Shown in pieces: positions 8,783-16,482 of a stretch of 16,482 nucleotides of DNA. Below the pieces are notes generated by a model. That model worked only from the letters and a program-made list of their open reading frames with translations, ran no database searches and was not told the DNA's origin. Every line of letters begins with the position of its first letter. Within the stretch, counting starts at the first letter, position 1. A program made the translations under genes and the position numbers. The stretch comes from Heterostelium multicystogenum (taxonomy: Eukaryota; Evosea; Eumycetozoa; Acytosteliales; Acytosteliaceae), in the NCBI GenBank assembly GCA_003667245.1, contig RCNN01000431.1:1-16482 (forward strand), read 5' to 3'.

Positions 8783-9428
8783 TTTAATTTTACGATTTCG
8801 ACATATTACAAAAAGTATTAAGATACAATGTACTTACATTATTTTACTAATAATGTATAAAGGATCGTTGTATATATTAAAAGATCTAAAATAAACAAAA
8901 AGTAAAAAAAGCTAAATTAGAGTTTAGATGTCAATATATTGCTTTTGTATTTAATATGATTTCAATATTAGATTCAACAGCATCATAGTATTGACACTTC
9001 TATTGTTTCTAATACTTAATTTAAATTTAGTAGATATTTACTGGTGCTTCTCAATATGATTTATCAAAATAGTTGGTTCATATTATCAACTAAACCAATA
9101 ATAAAAAGTATGTCCTTGATTAAGACTCAATAACCATAAATGAAGCAACCTATTTGATGCATTTAATTTGTGCATAATACACAAATCAATGAACAGTTAT
9201 AAATATGAATGCCACCTTGTTTTTTGAAGTTTTTGTTAAAAAGTTAACTTACGTTTAAAAATTAATATAACCTTGTAAAATTACATTTTTTTTGTTTTGT
9301 GTTTAATTTAAGATGAGATAATTAATCATTCCCAAATTATTATGATAAATTAATAGAAGATAAAATAAATATTTGTATCATAAAGTTATATTATTAAATT
9401 AAAATATATATATTTCAAGATTAAACAA
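8783..9428. other. Non-coding region before the profilin-like gene
   Basis: A+T-rich with stops in all frames. The stretch 9145-9226 shares short blocks with the 3' end of the Rab gene (see findings). The last 100 bases should hold the promoter of the gene at 9429. Confidence 0.5.
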
Positions 9429-9913
9429 ATGATGAACGATAGTTTACAGTTAATTAAAAATGAAAAGCTAGAGGAGATTAAGAAGCTGTCATCAAAGATA
9501 TTGCTATTTACACCTTCCGATGTAATATTGTCAGAGCCAGCTACTCTTAAAAAAACAAAGGAGGATCTGGCTGGATATGTTGCCTTGTTAGAGTCCGGAG
9601 CTGGATCAATCTACACAGGTATTACCATTGGTGATACCCAATATGAAGTACATAGGTATGATTTTATTACCATCCTCATATATAAGTTTAAAAGAGATTA
9701 ACACCTATTCACAGATATTTCGAGGATCTGATTGTTGGCAGAAAGTCAGAGGAAGAAGAAGGTGAAGGAATAGCTCTCATTAAAGTACCAATTAAGACCA
9801 ACAATACAGCAACAGGCCAATCAATATACATGATTACAACCTATAGGCTTCCAACTTTATCATCTAAAATTATTCCAATGATGAAAGAGTACTGTGCACA
9901 ATATAGTAATTAA
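9429..9913 (+). CDS. Profilin-like small protein, two exons, intact
   Basis: Exon 1 is 9429-9655 and exon 2 9715-9913; the 59-nt intron has a GTATGA donor and a TTCACAG acceptor and splits the Arg codon of EVHR-YFEDLIVGRK. The product is 141 residues, slightly longer than a typical profilin (about 125-130). The second half has the order expected of a profilin fold: a strand with YEVHRYFEDLIVGRK, then GIALIKV, then SIYMITTYRLPT, and a final helix KIIPMMKEYCAQY. The N-terminal helix lacks the usual profilin Trp and instead reads MMNDSLQLIKNEKLEE. Profilins bind actin monomers and poly-proline; whether this one does is not shown by the sequence. A second ATG directly follows the first, so the start could be 9432. 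The frame is clean, unlike most genes here. Family assignment is moderate. Confidence 0.8.
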
Positions 9914-10220
9914 GAAAAACAAAGGAGATTTATTTATTTAACAACTAGTTTTGAATAATTATAATAACAATAGATATATAAATAAATAAAGGTGTAAATA
10001 ATAATAATAACAATATAAATGATAAGTAGATTAGGTACCTTATTAATTATTTGAATGAATTCATTTCAAAGTTCGATTCATTCCGGAATTAGAATATGTT
10101 TTTAAATTTTATTGAGTTTGTTGTCAGATCTCGCATAAAAAGGTAATTCTTTTTGCTTTCTGGTTGTTTCTTGAACATGCACATTAAAGTTTACAAAAAA
10201 AATTTTAAATTAAATTTTCA

Positions 10221-10239
10221 TTATAAATATCCCCCTAGG
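10221..10239 (+). promoter_or_regulatory. Candidate core promoter of transaldolase
   Basis: TTATAAATAT at 10221-10230 is followed at once by CCCCCTAGG, a striking G+C patch in A+T-rich DNA about 90-105 nt before the start codon. The position fits a TATA element; no start site is proven. Confidence 0.3.
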
Positions 10240-10296
10240 TTTAAATTTGAACAAACAACGACGACCCTAATTAAAAGTTACTACTTATTAAAAGTA

Positions 10297-10320
10297 TAGA
10301 TAGATAGATAGATAGATAGA
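10297..10320 (+). repeat. (GATA)6 microsatellite in the presumed 5' leader of transaldolase
   Basis: Six tandem TAGA/GATA units end five bases before the transaldolase ATG. Confidence 0.95.
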
Positions 10321-10325
10321 ATAAA

Positions 10326-11370
10326 ATGTCTGACGCATTAGAGAAATTAAGAGAATACACCACCATTGTAATTATCTATGATGAAAAGTAGCAAATAATA
10401 TAATGTTCATGTATTAATCTAGCGTTTACTGTTATTACCATTAAAATAGGTTGCAGATACTGCTGATTTCGCTGTATTGTCAAAGTTCAACTCACAAGAC
10501 AGTACTACTAACCCATCTTTGGTATTCCAAGCTGCCACCAAGCCACAATACAAGCACTTGGTCGATGATGCAGTTGCCTATGCAATGAAGAATGCCAAGA
10601 CCAAGCAAGAGAGATTGACTTTGGCCATGGACAAGCTTTTTGTCAACTTTGGTTTGGAGATCCTCAAGATTGTTCCAGGTCGTGTATCCACAGAGGTCGA
10701 TGCACGTCTCTCATATAACACCGAGGGTAACATTAAGAAGGCTCGTGAGTTAATCAAGCTCTATGAAGAAGCTGGTATCAGCCGTGAGCGTGTCTTGATT
10801 AAGCTTGCTTCGACCTGGGAGGGTATCGAAGCTGCTCGTGTCCTCGAAAAGGAAGGTATTCACTGCAATATGACATTGTTGTTCTCTTTGATTCAAGCCG
10901 CTGCCTGTGCTGAAGCCAATGTTACCTTGATCAGTCCATTCGTTGGTCGTATCACCGATTACTTCAAGGCCAAGGAAGGAAAAGACTTTGGTGCCTCTGC
11001 TGATCCAGGTGTTGTCTCTGTCAAGACCATCTACCACTACTACAAGAAGCACGGTTACAAGACCGTTGTTATGGGTGCCAGTTTCCGTACCAAGGAGCAA
11101 GCCGTCGAGTTGGCTGGTATTGACTTGTTGACTTTGTCTCCAACCATTCTTGAGGCCCTCCAAGCATCTAACTCAAGCATTGTATCTCGTAAACTCTCAC
11201 CAACTGACAAGGCTGAGAACGTTCCAGATAAGATCGTCCCAGACTCATCCATGTTTGCCTACGAACTCATGAGAAATGAAATGGCACATTTCAAGACTGC
11301 TGAGGGTATCCGTAAGTTTGCTGATGATTTGATCACATTGGAGGAGAAAATCGCTCCAATGTTGGAATAA
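10326..11370 (+). CDS. tal: Transaldolase, two exons, intact
   Basis: Exon 1 (10326-10367) encodes MSDALEKLREYTTI; after an 82-nt intron (GTAATT..AATAG, 10368-10449) exon 2 (10450-11370) continues VADTADFAVLSKFNSQDSTT to the TAA. The 320-residue product matches the normal class I transaldolase length and aligns without gaps over its first 180 residues with E. coli TalB. The Schiff-base Lys132 lies in RVLIKLASTWEG, with Asp17 (VAD), Asn35 (TTNPS), Glu96 (STEVDARLS), Thr156 (CNMT) and Ser176 (ISPFVGR) all present. It transfers a dihydroxyacetone unit between sedoheptulose 7-phosphate and glyceraldehyde 3-phosphate in the cytosolic pentose phosphate pathway. The exon 1 and exon 2 frames are uninterrupted and codons ending in C are frequent, suggesting high expression. 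The start is fixed by alignment and by the intron junction. Confidence 0.97.
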
Positions 11371-11392
11371 AGGATCAATATCAATTTTATTT

Positions 11393-11398
11393 AATAAA
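11393..11398 (+). terminator. Polyadenylation signal of transaldolase
   Basis: AATAAA 23 bases after the stop codon, in A+T-rich 3' flank. A second AATAAA overlaps the stop itself. Confidence 0.5.
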
Positions 11399-11497
11399 TA
11401 CTTAAATTTCCTCCAAAAGAAACAAATTTATTACTTATTATTTTAGTCTTAGTTCCAACAAAATAATTATCTATGAATTCCAGTTTTAGATTCAAGA

Positions 11498-11537
11498 AAT
11501 GATTCTATTTAAGATTTCATGAGGAACTAGAATCATT
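11498..11537. repeat. 10-bp perfect inverted repeat followed by a T run
   Basis: AATGATTCTA (11498-11507) and TAGAATCATT (11528-11537) are exact complements separated by 20 nt, with a run of seven T just beyond. It could form a hairpin in the transaldolase 3' flank. Confidence 0.7.
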
Positions 11538-11647
11538 ATTTTTTTGTATTCAAGTTCACCCGAAGTTTACTTGCACAGTAAATAAATGTTAAATACTAAT
11601 AATAATAATAATTCAAATGATATAATATATTGGTTAATCTATCATTT

Positions 11648-11809
11648 ATGTTGTTAACGAAAATAATAGAATGTTTAGACAGAGTATGTTTCAGTTTGAG
11701 TTGTAAAAGATTGTTTGATCACCGTAATAGCTATCTATTATTCAAATATAATCATTGGATTAATAAATATACTAAAGTAATTATTATCCAAACTCCTTTA
11801 TATTTATAA
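11648..11809 (+). pseudogene. F-box fragment, dictyostelid F-box/FNIP type
   Basis: A 53-codon frame from ATG 11648 to TAA 11807-11809 reads MLLTKIIECLDRVCFSLSCK, then RLFDHRNSYLLFKYNHWI. The order I-I-E-x-L, D-R-V-C-F-S-L-x-C-K-R-L and HRNSYL is the signature of the N-terminal F-box found in the large Dictyostelium F-box/FNIP family, whose F-box recruits SCF ubiquitin ligase. The frame is open upstream to 11621, but the usual N-terminal LPNYLL-type lead-in is poor. After residue 53 a stop is reached and no FNIP repeats are seen in the following 600 nt. It is therefore a truncated copy, or the first exon of a gene with errors. Strand and family are fairly sure, functionality is not. Confidence 0.55.
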
Positions 11810-12412
11810 TAATATTATTATATGATTAGAAGAATTGTAACAATCAAATAAAGATCTTTTTTCCAAGTAAATAATTGTAATGTTCTTCAACCATTTTATT
11901 ATTCCTTATAAATATCAAATCTCTATGGTATGAGATTATGATTTTTTTGGATTGAGTGTCCTAGAGGGAAGGTAATGAAGAAATCATTATTTTTGTATGT
12001 GGTTGATCAAACATGAACCAATCAACCAATTGTTCAATTGATAAACACTCTTCATTTACTGTTCTTAACACACAACAAAATTCATCACAAAAATGTTATC
12101 TTAAAACTGAACAACCCACCCAATGTTATTGGTAATTTTTGATTATATTTATTAATGGATGTGTTGCAACTCCTATATATAATCAAAAAGTCAGATGTTA
12201 GAAATATAATAGTGTAAAAATATTATATTTATTTTCTGATAATTCTCAAAAAGAACTGTTGTACCTGTATAACTAAAAATAAAACCAAATACATAAGTCT
12301 TATTTAAATAATATATAGTGTCAAGTTTGATTATTTAATTATTTATTTCAACTATAAATTATTATTATATCTTTTTTTGAAAAAATAGTATAATTGATTA
12401 GTAATTTCTAAA
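11810..12412. other. Non-coding region after the F-box fragment
   Basis: A+T-rich, with no frame that looks coding on either strand and no FNIP-like repeat. The last 100 bases should contain the promoter of the gene at 12413. Confidence 0.5.
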
Positions 12413-12886
12413 ATGGTCAAGATATCATTTAATATTATAAAGAAATTGATAGGTCCAAAAAAACAAAGAATAGATAAATACAGGTTGAATGAAATGGAAG
12501 AGATGAGATTCCATGTGGAACAAATTATAGTGAATGAATGCAACGAAATAAACAACTATAACAACATTAATTCATTAAAAAAAAGGATTGAATCAAAGAG
12601 TAATCAGTATTTCAGTGGATGGTATTCTTATTCTATCAAGAATGAATCGGAAATATTAGAGTCAATAGAGTGGCCTGATATAGACCGTATTAAATTACAA
12701 GAAAATTTAATTATATGGGAGATCTATCTGGTAGATCAAAGATCTCTTTTCTTCAAATCACAAAATGCTTTCCAAATTCATAGTGCCACCGATACATTTA
12801 TTGGTACACTTCTTCGAAATGACAAACTTAACGAATATTCAATGACCACCTACAACAACGGAAAATGTAATACCAAGAAGAAATAG
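12413..12886 (+). CDS. Unidentified 157-residue basic protein
   Basis: ATG at 12413, preceded by A+T-rich leader with AAA before the ATG, as usual here; stop at 12884-12886 followed by a second TAG. The product starts MVKISFNIIKKLIGPKKQR, contains an Asn-rich stretch (ECNEINNYNNINSLKK) and a more conserved-looking centre with several Trp (FSGWYSYSIKN, ESIEWPDIDR, LIIWEIYLVDQR) and ends GKCNTKKK. No signal peptide or membrane segment is seen. I do not recognise a family. If a base were missing near 12880, the frame would run on for about 19 codons (VVYVNSYHNEYDYSSQFTL) to a TAG at 12941, so the C-terminus is uncertain. It converges on the minus-strand gene ending at 12935. Confidence 0.6.
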   Translation: MVKISFNIIKKLIGPKKQRIDKYRLNEMEEMRFHVEQIIVNECNEINNYNNINSLKKRIESKSNQYFSGWYSYSIKNESEILESIEWPDIDRIKLQENLIIWEIYLVDQRSLFFKSQNAFQIHSATDTFIGTLLRNDKLNEYSMTTYNNGKCNTKKK

Positions 12887-12934
12887 TAGTTTATGTTAAT
12901 TCCTATCACAATGAATATGACTATAGCTCACAAT

Positions 12935-13280
12935 TCACTCTCTAGAGAGTCCTATTTCTCTAATGTTATCTTCCAAACTTTTGAAGTACTTGTATCCTAC
13001 TGTGGGGTTTACTTCCCTTTCATGTTCTCAAGTCATTCATCTCAGAAACAAACAACTATTTCATATTTTGCTGTCTTGTTTTTATATTCCATTTGAAGGC
13101 GCCACCTTTTAAAGAAAACGATGAAAATAGTCACGACAATCATTGGATTATAGAATCCTCATTATTGGTAATTTAATTATAATAAAAGTTATTTATTGAA
13201 CACACTTACCTCAAGTAAAACTAATGGGTTATTATAATCCCATTCATATTGTTAATCAAAAAACCAATAAATGGTGCCAT
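12935..13280 (-). CDS. Probable single-pass membrane protein, frame-disrupted; family not recognised
   Basis: Three minus-strand segments in different frames read like one protein. Exon 1: from about 13316, or ATG at 13280, MAPFIGFLINNMNG, then with one base restored DYNNPLVLLE up to a GTAAGT donor at 13209. A 52-nt intron ends at 13158. Exon 2: 13157 onward, DSII, then from 13143 MIVVTIFIVFFKRWRLQMEY, a hydrophobic helix followed by basic residues (the stop-transfer pattern), on through KNKTAKYEIVVCF, EMNDLR and EHEREVNPTVGYKYFKSLED to IGLSRE and a TGA at 12935-12937. Frame breaks are near 13225, 13145, 13043 and 13030. Codon quality is good throughout, and better than the opposite-strand frame at 12893-13096. 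The true start may lie further upstream. Function is unknown. Confidence 0.55.
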
Positions 13281-13467
13281 ATTTAGCTCATTTCTTATCT
13301 TTCCACAATCCAAGATGTATATATATTAAATTAGAATTTATCTTTCTCCATATTTCCTTGATATGGGTATTTATTATTATTAATATTATAATAGTTTGTT
13401 TATTTCGAATTTAGTTGAGAACAAGAAGTGATGTGATCATAGTCGACCGTTGTGCTATTCTGTTTAT
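13281..13467. other. Spacer between COMMD4 and the membrane-protein gene
   Basis: Both flanking genes are on the minus strand, so this should hold the COMMD4 3' untranslated region and the promoter or an extra exon of the next gene. A minus-strand ATG at about 13432 (MITSLLVLN) resembles a signal-peptide start but stops after nine codons. Confidence 0.4.
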
Positions 13468-14254
13468 TTAATGTGATTCTTCCATCAGCAGTTTAGCAGC
13501 TTTAAGTTCTATAGATGTTTAAAAATTAATATAACAAAGAATTTCAGGTAATTCCGCTCGGAATACTCACCATAATATAATACATTGAATTTCTTTGCAA
13601 CTAATTTCAAAGGGATGATGAGTTATTTTCACCTGTCGATGGGTTTTTAATCTTTAGATTCAATTTGGATGTTTGGTGTATTGACTTCGCTAACTGTGGT
13701 TAGAGCTGAGTAAATAATCGACTCTCCAATCTAAACTGTCTATTGATGTCACTGAATATAGTAATGAAAGAATTCTTTTTGGTGAGTCCACTTTTATCCA
13801 AATCCTATAGCCTCTTGATTATTATGATTATTTACATTTTAGTGTATTGTTATAAAAGATGGAACGTAGTTTGTCCTTGTGTTCACGGAATGCACGTGAA
13901 ATAGAGTCACAATGCTCTTTTGGAAGACCTAGTTGTTGTAATTCATTGGAAAGAGTGCCTCATCGACATCGTTCTTTACTGCATTGAATACGATGAAATG
14001 AATGGCAGCAATCAAAGCCTTGATATCACCTGCTTGAAAACCTGCATCCTTAACCAATTTCTCTACTTTTTCAAACTATTATTATTTGATCTTTAGTTAT
14101 TAATCATAGTTAACTATCTCATAATGCTATATAATATTTATAATCATACATCTATGTTTTCACCATTGAAGCTATTAATGACTTGTACAGTCAACAATTT
14201 AATTCTTATATTTGTCTAGTTGAGTATATATTTAAATAATAACAAAATTAGTTG

Positions 14255-14292
<38 letters not shown>

Positions 14293-14510
14293 TCATCATC
14301 ATCATCATCATCTTCTTTTTTGAAGTAACAATTACTAATGATTGGTAGGATATTTACAATCTTTGAAAGTGTACTGATTTCTTCTAAGCAACCAATCAGG
14401 TGCATCCAACTCTCCACAGAATTTAAATTTCTAGATATATCAAATCATAGCATTAGTATTTTACATAATTGATTGATTGAATGATTGACTGATCTATGAT
14501 GACATACCAT
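13468..14510 (-). CDS. commd4: COMM domain-containing protein 4, six exons
   Basis: Exons: 14510-14508 (only the ATG), 14430-14358, 14215-14150, 14075-13836, 13751-13571, 13508-13468; all introns are GT..AG, 62-142 nt. The protein is about 200 residues, matching human COMMD4 (199). The N-terminus M-KFKFCGELDAPDW aligns with human RFRFCGDLDCPDW; then come RIKLLTVQVINSFNGENIDF, KDAGFQAGDIKALIAAIHF, ELQQLGLPKEHCDSI, the COMM-domain start LDWRVDYLLSS, and the end KKFNVLYYELKAAKLLMEES. COMMD proteins form the Commander/CCC complex that works with retriever and WASH in endosomal recycling. One-base errors lie near 14390, 13950, 13702, 13658 and 13612; exon lengths fit exactly once they are counted. 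It is divergent from the LisH/WD40 gene. Confidence 0.93.
14255..14312. repeat. (CAT)n/(ATG)n microsatellite in a COMMD4 intron
   Basis: About nineteen ATC/CAT units with one extra C at 14290-14291, wholly inside the 142-nt intron 14357-14216. The intron is the longest in the gene, and the repeat accounts for most of the extra length. Confidence 0.95.
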
Positions 14511-14727
14511 ATTTAGATAGTTTATACGAATAAAAATAAAATATACAAATTAAAGTAGGTGTGCTATTACTGTACAGTGTTTTGACTTGAGCAACTTAAA
14601 AAGTAATATGAAATGATGATTTTTTAAATTTTCAGTGTTGTCTGAAAAGTAGGTAGAAGGTTTCAAAAAAAGTGAGATTATCTATTTCCGACAACAACAA
14701 TATATATTAGATAGCTAATCACCAACA
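14511..14727. promoter_or_regulatory. Shared divergent promoter region
   Basis: 217 bp lie between the COMMD4 start (minus) and the LisH/WD40 start (plus). Both genes must be driven from here unless leaders overlap. The sequence is A+T-rich with a CAACAACAATATATAT stretch near the plus-strand start; no defined element is recognised. Confidence 0.5.
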
Positions 14728-16482
14728 ATGACTGATAACAAAGATAAACATAATATAGATAAAGATAGTAATAGTAATAAGGAAAAAGAGAAAGATGTTG
14801 TAGTTCTATCTTCAACTACGAGTACTACTAGTACAACTACCACCACTAGCACTAGTGTAGTGCTTGTTGATGATCAATCTTCTTCAGATAATTCAAACTC
14901 AGTCGCTGTTGAAAATGAAAGAGAATTGGAGATAAGATCAATGAATCGCTGGTACAGAGTACGGTGGTCCTCCAAAGAAGACTATTTACTTGGAGGACGA
15001 CCCTATGATATTCGACCCAAGCGATGCGCAGCTGAAGGAGGATATCATTCGTATGATCATTCAATATCTGCAAGACGAAGGATACACTGCTTCGTTGATG
15101 ACAGTGCAAGATGAAGCCAACGTCCAAGTTCACTGAGCATCATTATAAGGTTTCACAGATGAAAAAGATGAAGAAGGCAATTAATAGAAGGTGACTGGAC
15201 AGAGGTAGAAAAGCTCTGCTCGAAAGCAACTTTTAAAAATCAAACAATCATTCTTGTATGCAGTATATAAGCAGGCTTATTTGGAGTTAATCGAAAAGGC
15301 AGAGTACCAAAAGGCTTTCACCTACTTGACCAAGCGTTTGAAACCACTCGAAGGAAGCAGCACAACGCTGAACGAATTTAAAGATCTGTGCTACTTGTTG
15401 ACATGTAGATCTGTACAGGAGGTGCCTTCTTTTCCGTGCCTGGGATGGATCCAAAGGAAACAGTCGTGAGAAGTTGGTAAGAGCAATTCCAAGCTATGCT
15501 TGATCTCGAGAATACCAAGTCTGCTGGTCTCTTTAGATTACCACCACATCGGTTACTCACTCTTCTCAAACAAGCTGTCACATATCAGATCGAGTTTGGT
15601 CGCTACCATCAAAAGTTGTACACGCATCAAGTCTTTGCTTGAGGACTATAGCTGTTTGTCTTACCAAATAGCTTAAAATCTACGATGTCTGGACAGAAAG
15701 AATGTAAAATGCGTTGAATTCTAGCAGCAGTGGATTATCTTTGGCACAGGTTCAAGCGACAACACAATCAAGATTTGGAACACAGAAACCGGTGCACAAC
15801 TTTCCAACCTCACTGGAAAACCTCTAGAATTTGGGATCTTTCTTCTTCATCGTCTGGAAAATTGATGGTCTGCAGCAGGTGATGGTATGTTAAAGTTTGG
15901 ATATCAGCTCCACCCACCAAGCCAACATGCCACTCCACCATCAAAGCACACGAAGGTGAATGCTTATGCAGTTCAATTCCATCCAGGACAAGATCACATC
16001 GTTCTGGTGGTTATGACAAGTCAATCCACTGCATGACGTTCGTACCGGTCAGTTGAGGTAAAGTCATTCCTTGGTCATACATCATCTATTTCCAAAGTAA
16101 TCTTTTAACCCACATGGAAATCTCATTATCTCTGGTAGCAAAGACAGCACCATCAAAATTCTGGGATATTCTTAGTGGAGTATGTATTAAAACACTTAGC
16201 AGCCATCTTGGTGAGTTAACATCGGTTGCCCAACAAACAGCAGTGGCTCCTATCTCCTCTCGGCATCAAAGGACAATTCCAACAGAAATGTGGGATATCC
16301 GTACAGCACGTCCACTCAAGCGTTTCAAAGGACACCAAAAACACCTCGAAAAACTTTATTTCGAAGCATCTTCGGACCAAACGAATCTCTTGTCATTGGT
16401 GGTTCCGAAGATGGATTTGTATATATCTGGGATATTGAAACATGTAACATCCTTCAAAAGCTGGAAAGGTCACACAGGCATG
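14728..16482 (+). CDS. LisH-CTLH-WD40 protein of WDR26/GID7 type, heavily frame-disrupted, runs off the right edge
   Basis: ATG at 14728 starts a Lys/Asp/Ser/Thr-rich tail (STTSTTTTTSTS), then in a shifted frame from about 14947 come MNAGTEYGGPPKKTIYLEDD, a LisH helix pair at about 15040-15117 (DIIRMIIQYLQDEGYTASLM), a CTLH-like stretch to about 15400 (EGDWTEVEKLC, VYKQAYLELIEKAEYQKAF, LKPLE) and SREKLVEQFQAML with LPPHRLLTLLKQAV (to 15585), as in WDR26. WD40 repeats follow from about 15690: KIWNTETG, RIWDLSS, HDVRTGQLR, FWDILSG, MWDIRTARP and YIWDIETCN, with a further blade entering the edge. WDR26/GID7 proteins are subunits of the GID/CTLH E3 ubiquitin ligase; a WDR47-like role is possible. 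At least ten one-base shifts occur, all between intact motifs. I favour sequence error over pseudogene. Confidence 0.85.

Larger units (their letters stand above)
9914..10325. other. Intergenic region and promoter of transaldolase
   Basis: Contains the 3' flank of the profilin-like gene (AATAAA within about 80 nt of the stop), a 12-bp palindrome AATGAATTCATT near 10054, a candidate TATA element with a C-rich patch, and a GATA repeat next to the transaldolase start. No coding stretch is seen. Confidence 0.55.

Noticed and set aside
10060..10100. GTTCGATTC near 10076, similar to a tRNA T-loop
   Set aside because: No acceptor stem, D-arm or anticodon arm can be drawn around it.
10750..11163. 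137-codon minus-strand frame opposite transaldolase
   Set aside because: Shadow of a strongly supported conserved gene on the plus strand.
12893..13096. 67-codon plus-strand frame (MLIPITMNMTIAHNSLSRES)
   Set aside because: The minus strand reads better here (EHEREVNPTVGYKYFKSLED and neighbours) and continues into a membrane helix and a splice donor; the plus frame is taken as its shadow.
14852..15133. 93-codon minus-strand frame opposite the LisH region
   Set aside because: Antisense to the WDR26-like coding frame, with no sensible composition.

Overview
The window looks like dictyostelid (social amoeba) nuclear DNA. Non-coding DNA is extremely A+T-rich with poly-A/T runs and (TTA)n, (CAT)n and (GATA)n repeats, while coding DNA is clearly richer in G+C. 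Introns are short (about 43-240 nt) and GT..AG. The Rab protein reads like the Dictyostelium SAS1/SAS2/Rab8 proteins, and an F-box fragment resembles the expanded dictyostelid F-box/FNIP family. The species cannot be fixed from the sequence alone.

Layout, left to right: the start of an unidentified minus-strand gene (1-59); a large minus-strand coiled-coil gene with an AT-hook-like tail (630-3551); a minus-strand SAS/Rab8-type GTPase with five exons (4269-5135); about 2.4 kb of mostly non-coding DNA with two small possible minus-strand exons and two strong inverted repeats; a minus-strand Thr-rich and His/Gly/Tyr-rich protein (7557-8110); a weak plus-strand coding-like stretch (8474-8782); a plus-strand profilin-like gene with one intron (9429-9913); plus-strand transaldolase with one intron (10326-11370); an F-box fragment (11648-11809); an unidentified plus-strand gene (12413-12886); a convergent minus-strand gene for a probable single-pass membrane protein (about 12935-13280); minus-strand COMMD4 with six exons (13468-14510); and, divergent from it across about 217 bp, a plus-strand LisH-CTLH-WD40 gene of WDR26/GID7 type that runs off the right edge (14728 onward).

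The genes do not form one pathway: this is an ordinary eukaryotic gene neighbourhood. The recognisable functions are membrane traffic (Rab; COMMD4 as part of the Commander/CCC complex), ubiquitin ligation (WDR26-like subunit, F-box fragment), actin (profilin-like) and the pentose phosphate pathway (transaldolase).

The most striking feature is that almost every conserved gene is broken by isolated one-base insertions or deletions while its protein motifs stay intact across the breaks. Only the profilin-like and transaldolase genes read cleanly, and they are adjacent. This looks more like uneven sequence accuracy than gene decay. Gene models below were built by following protein similarity and splice sites across these breaks. 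I did not find a novel defence, mobile or biosynthetic system, and no tRNA, rRNA or CRISPR array.
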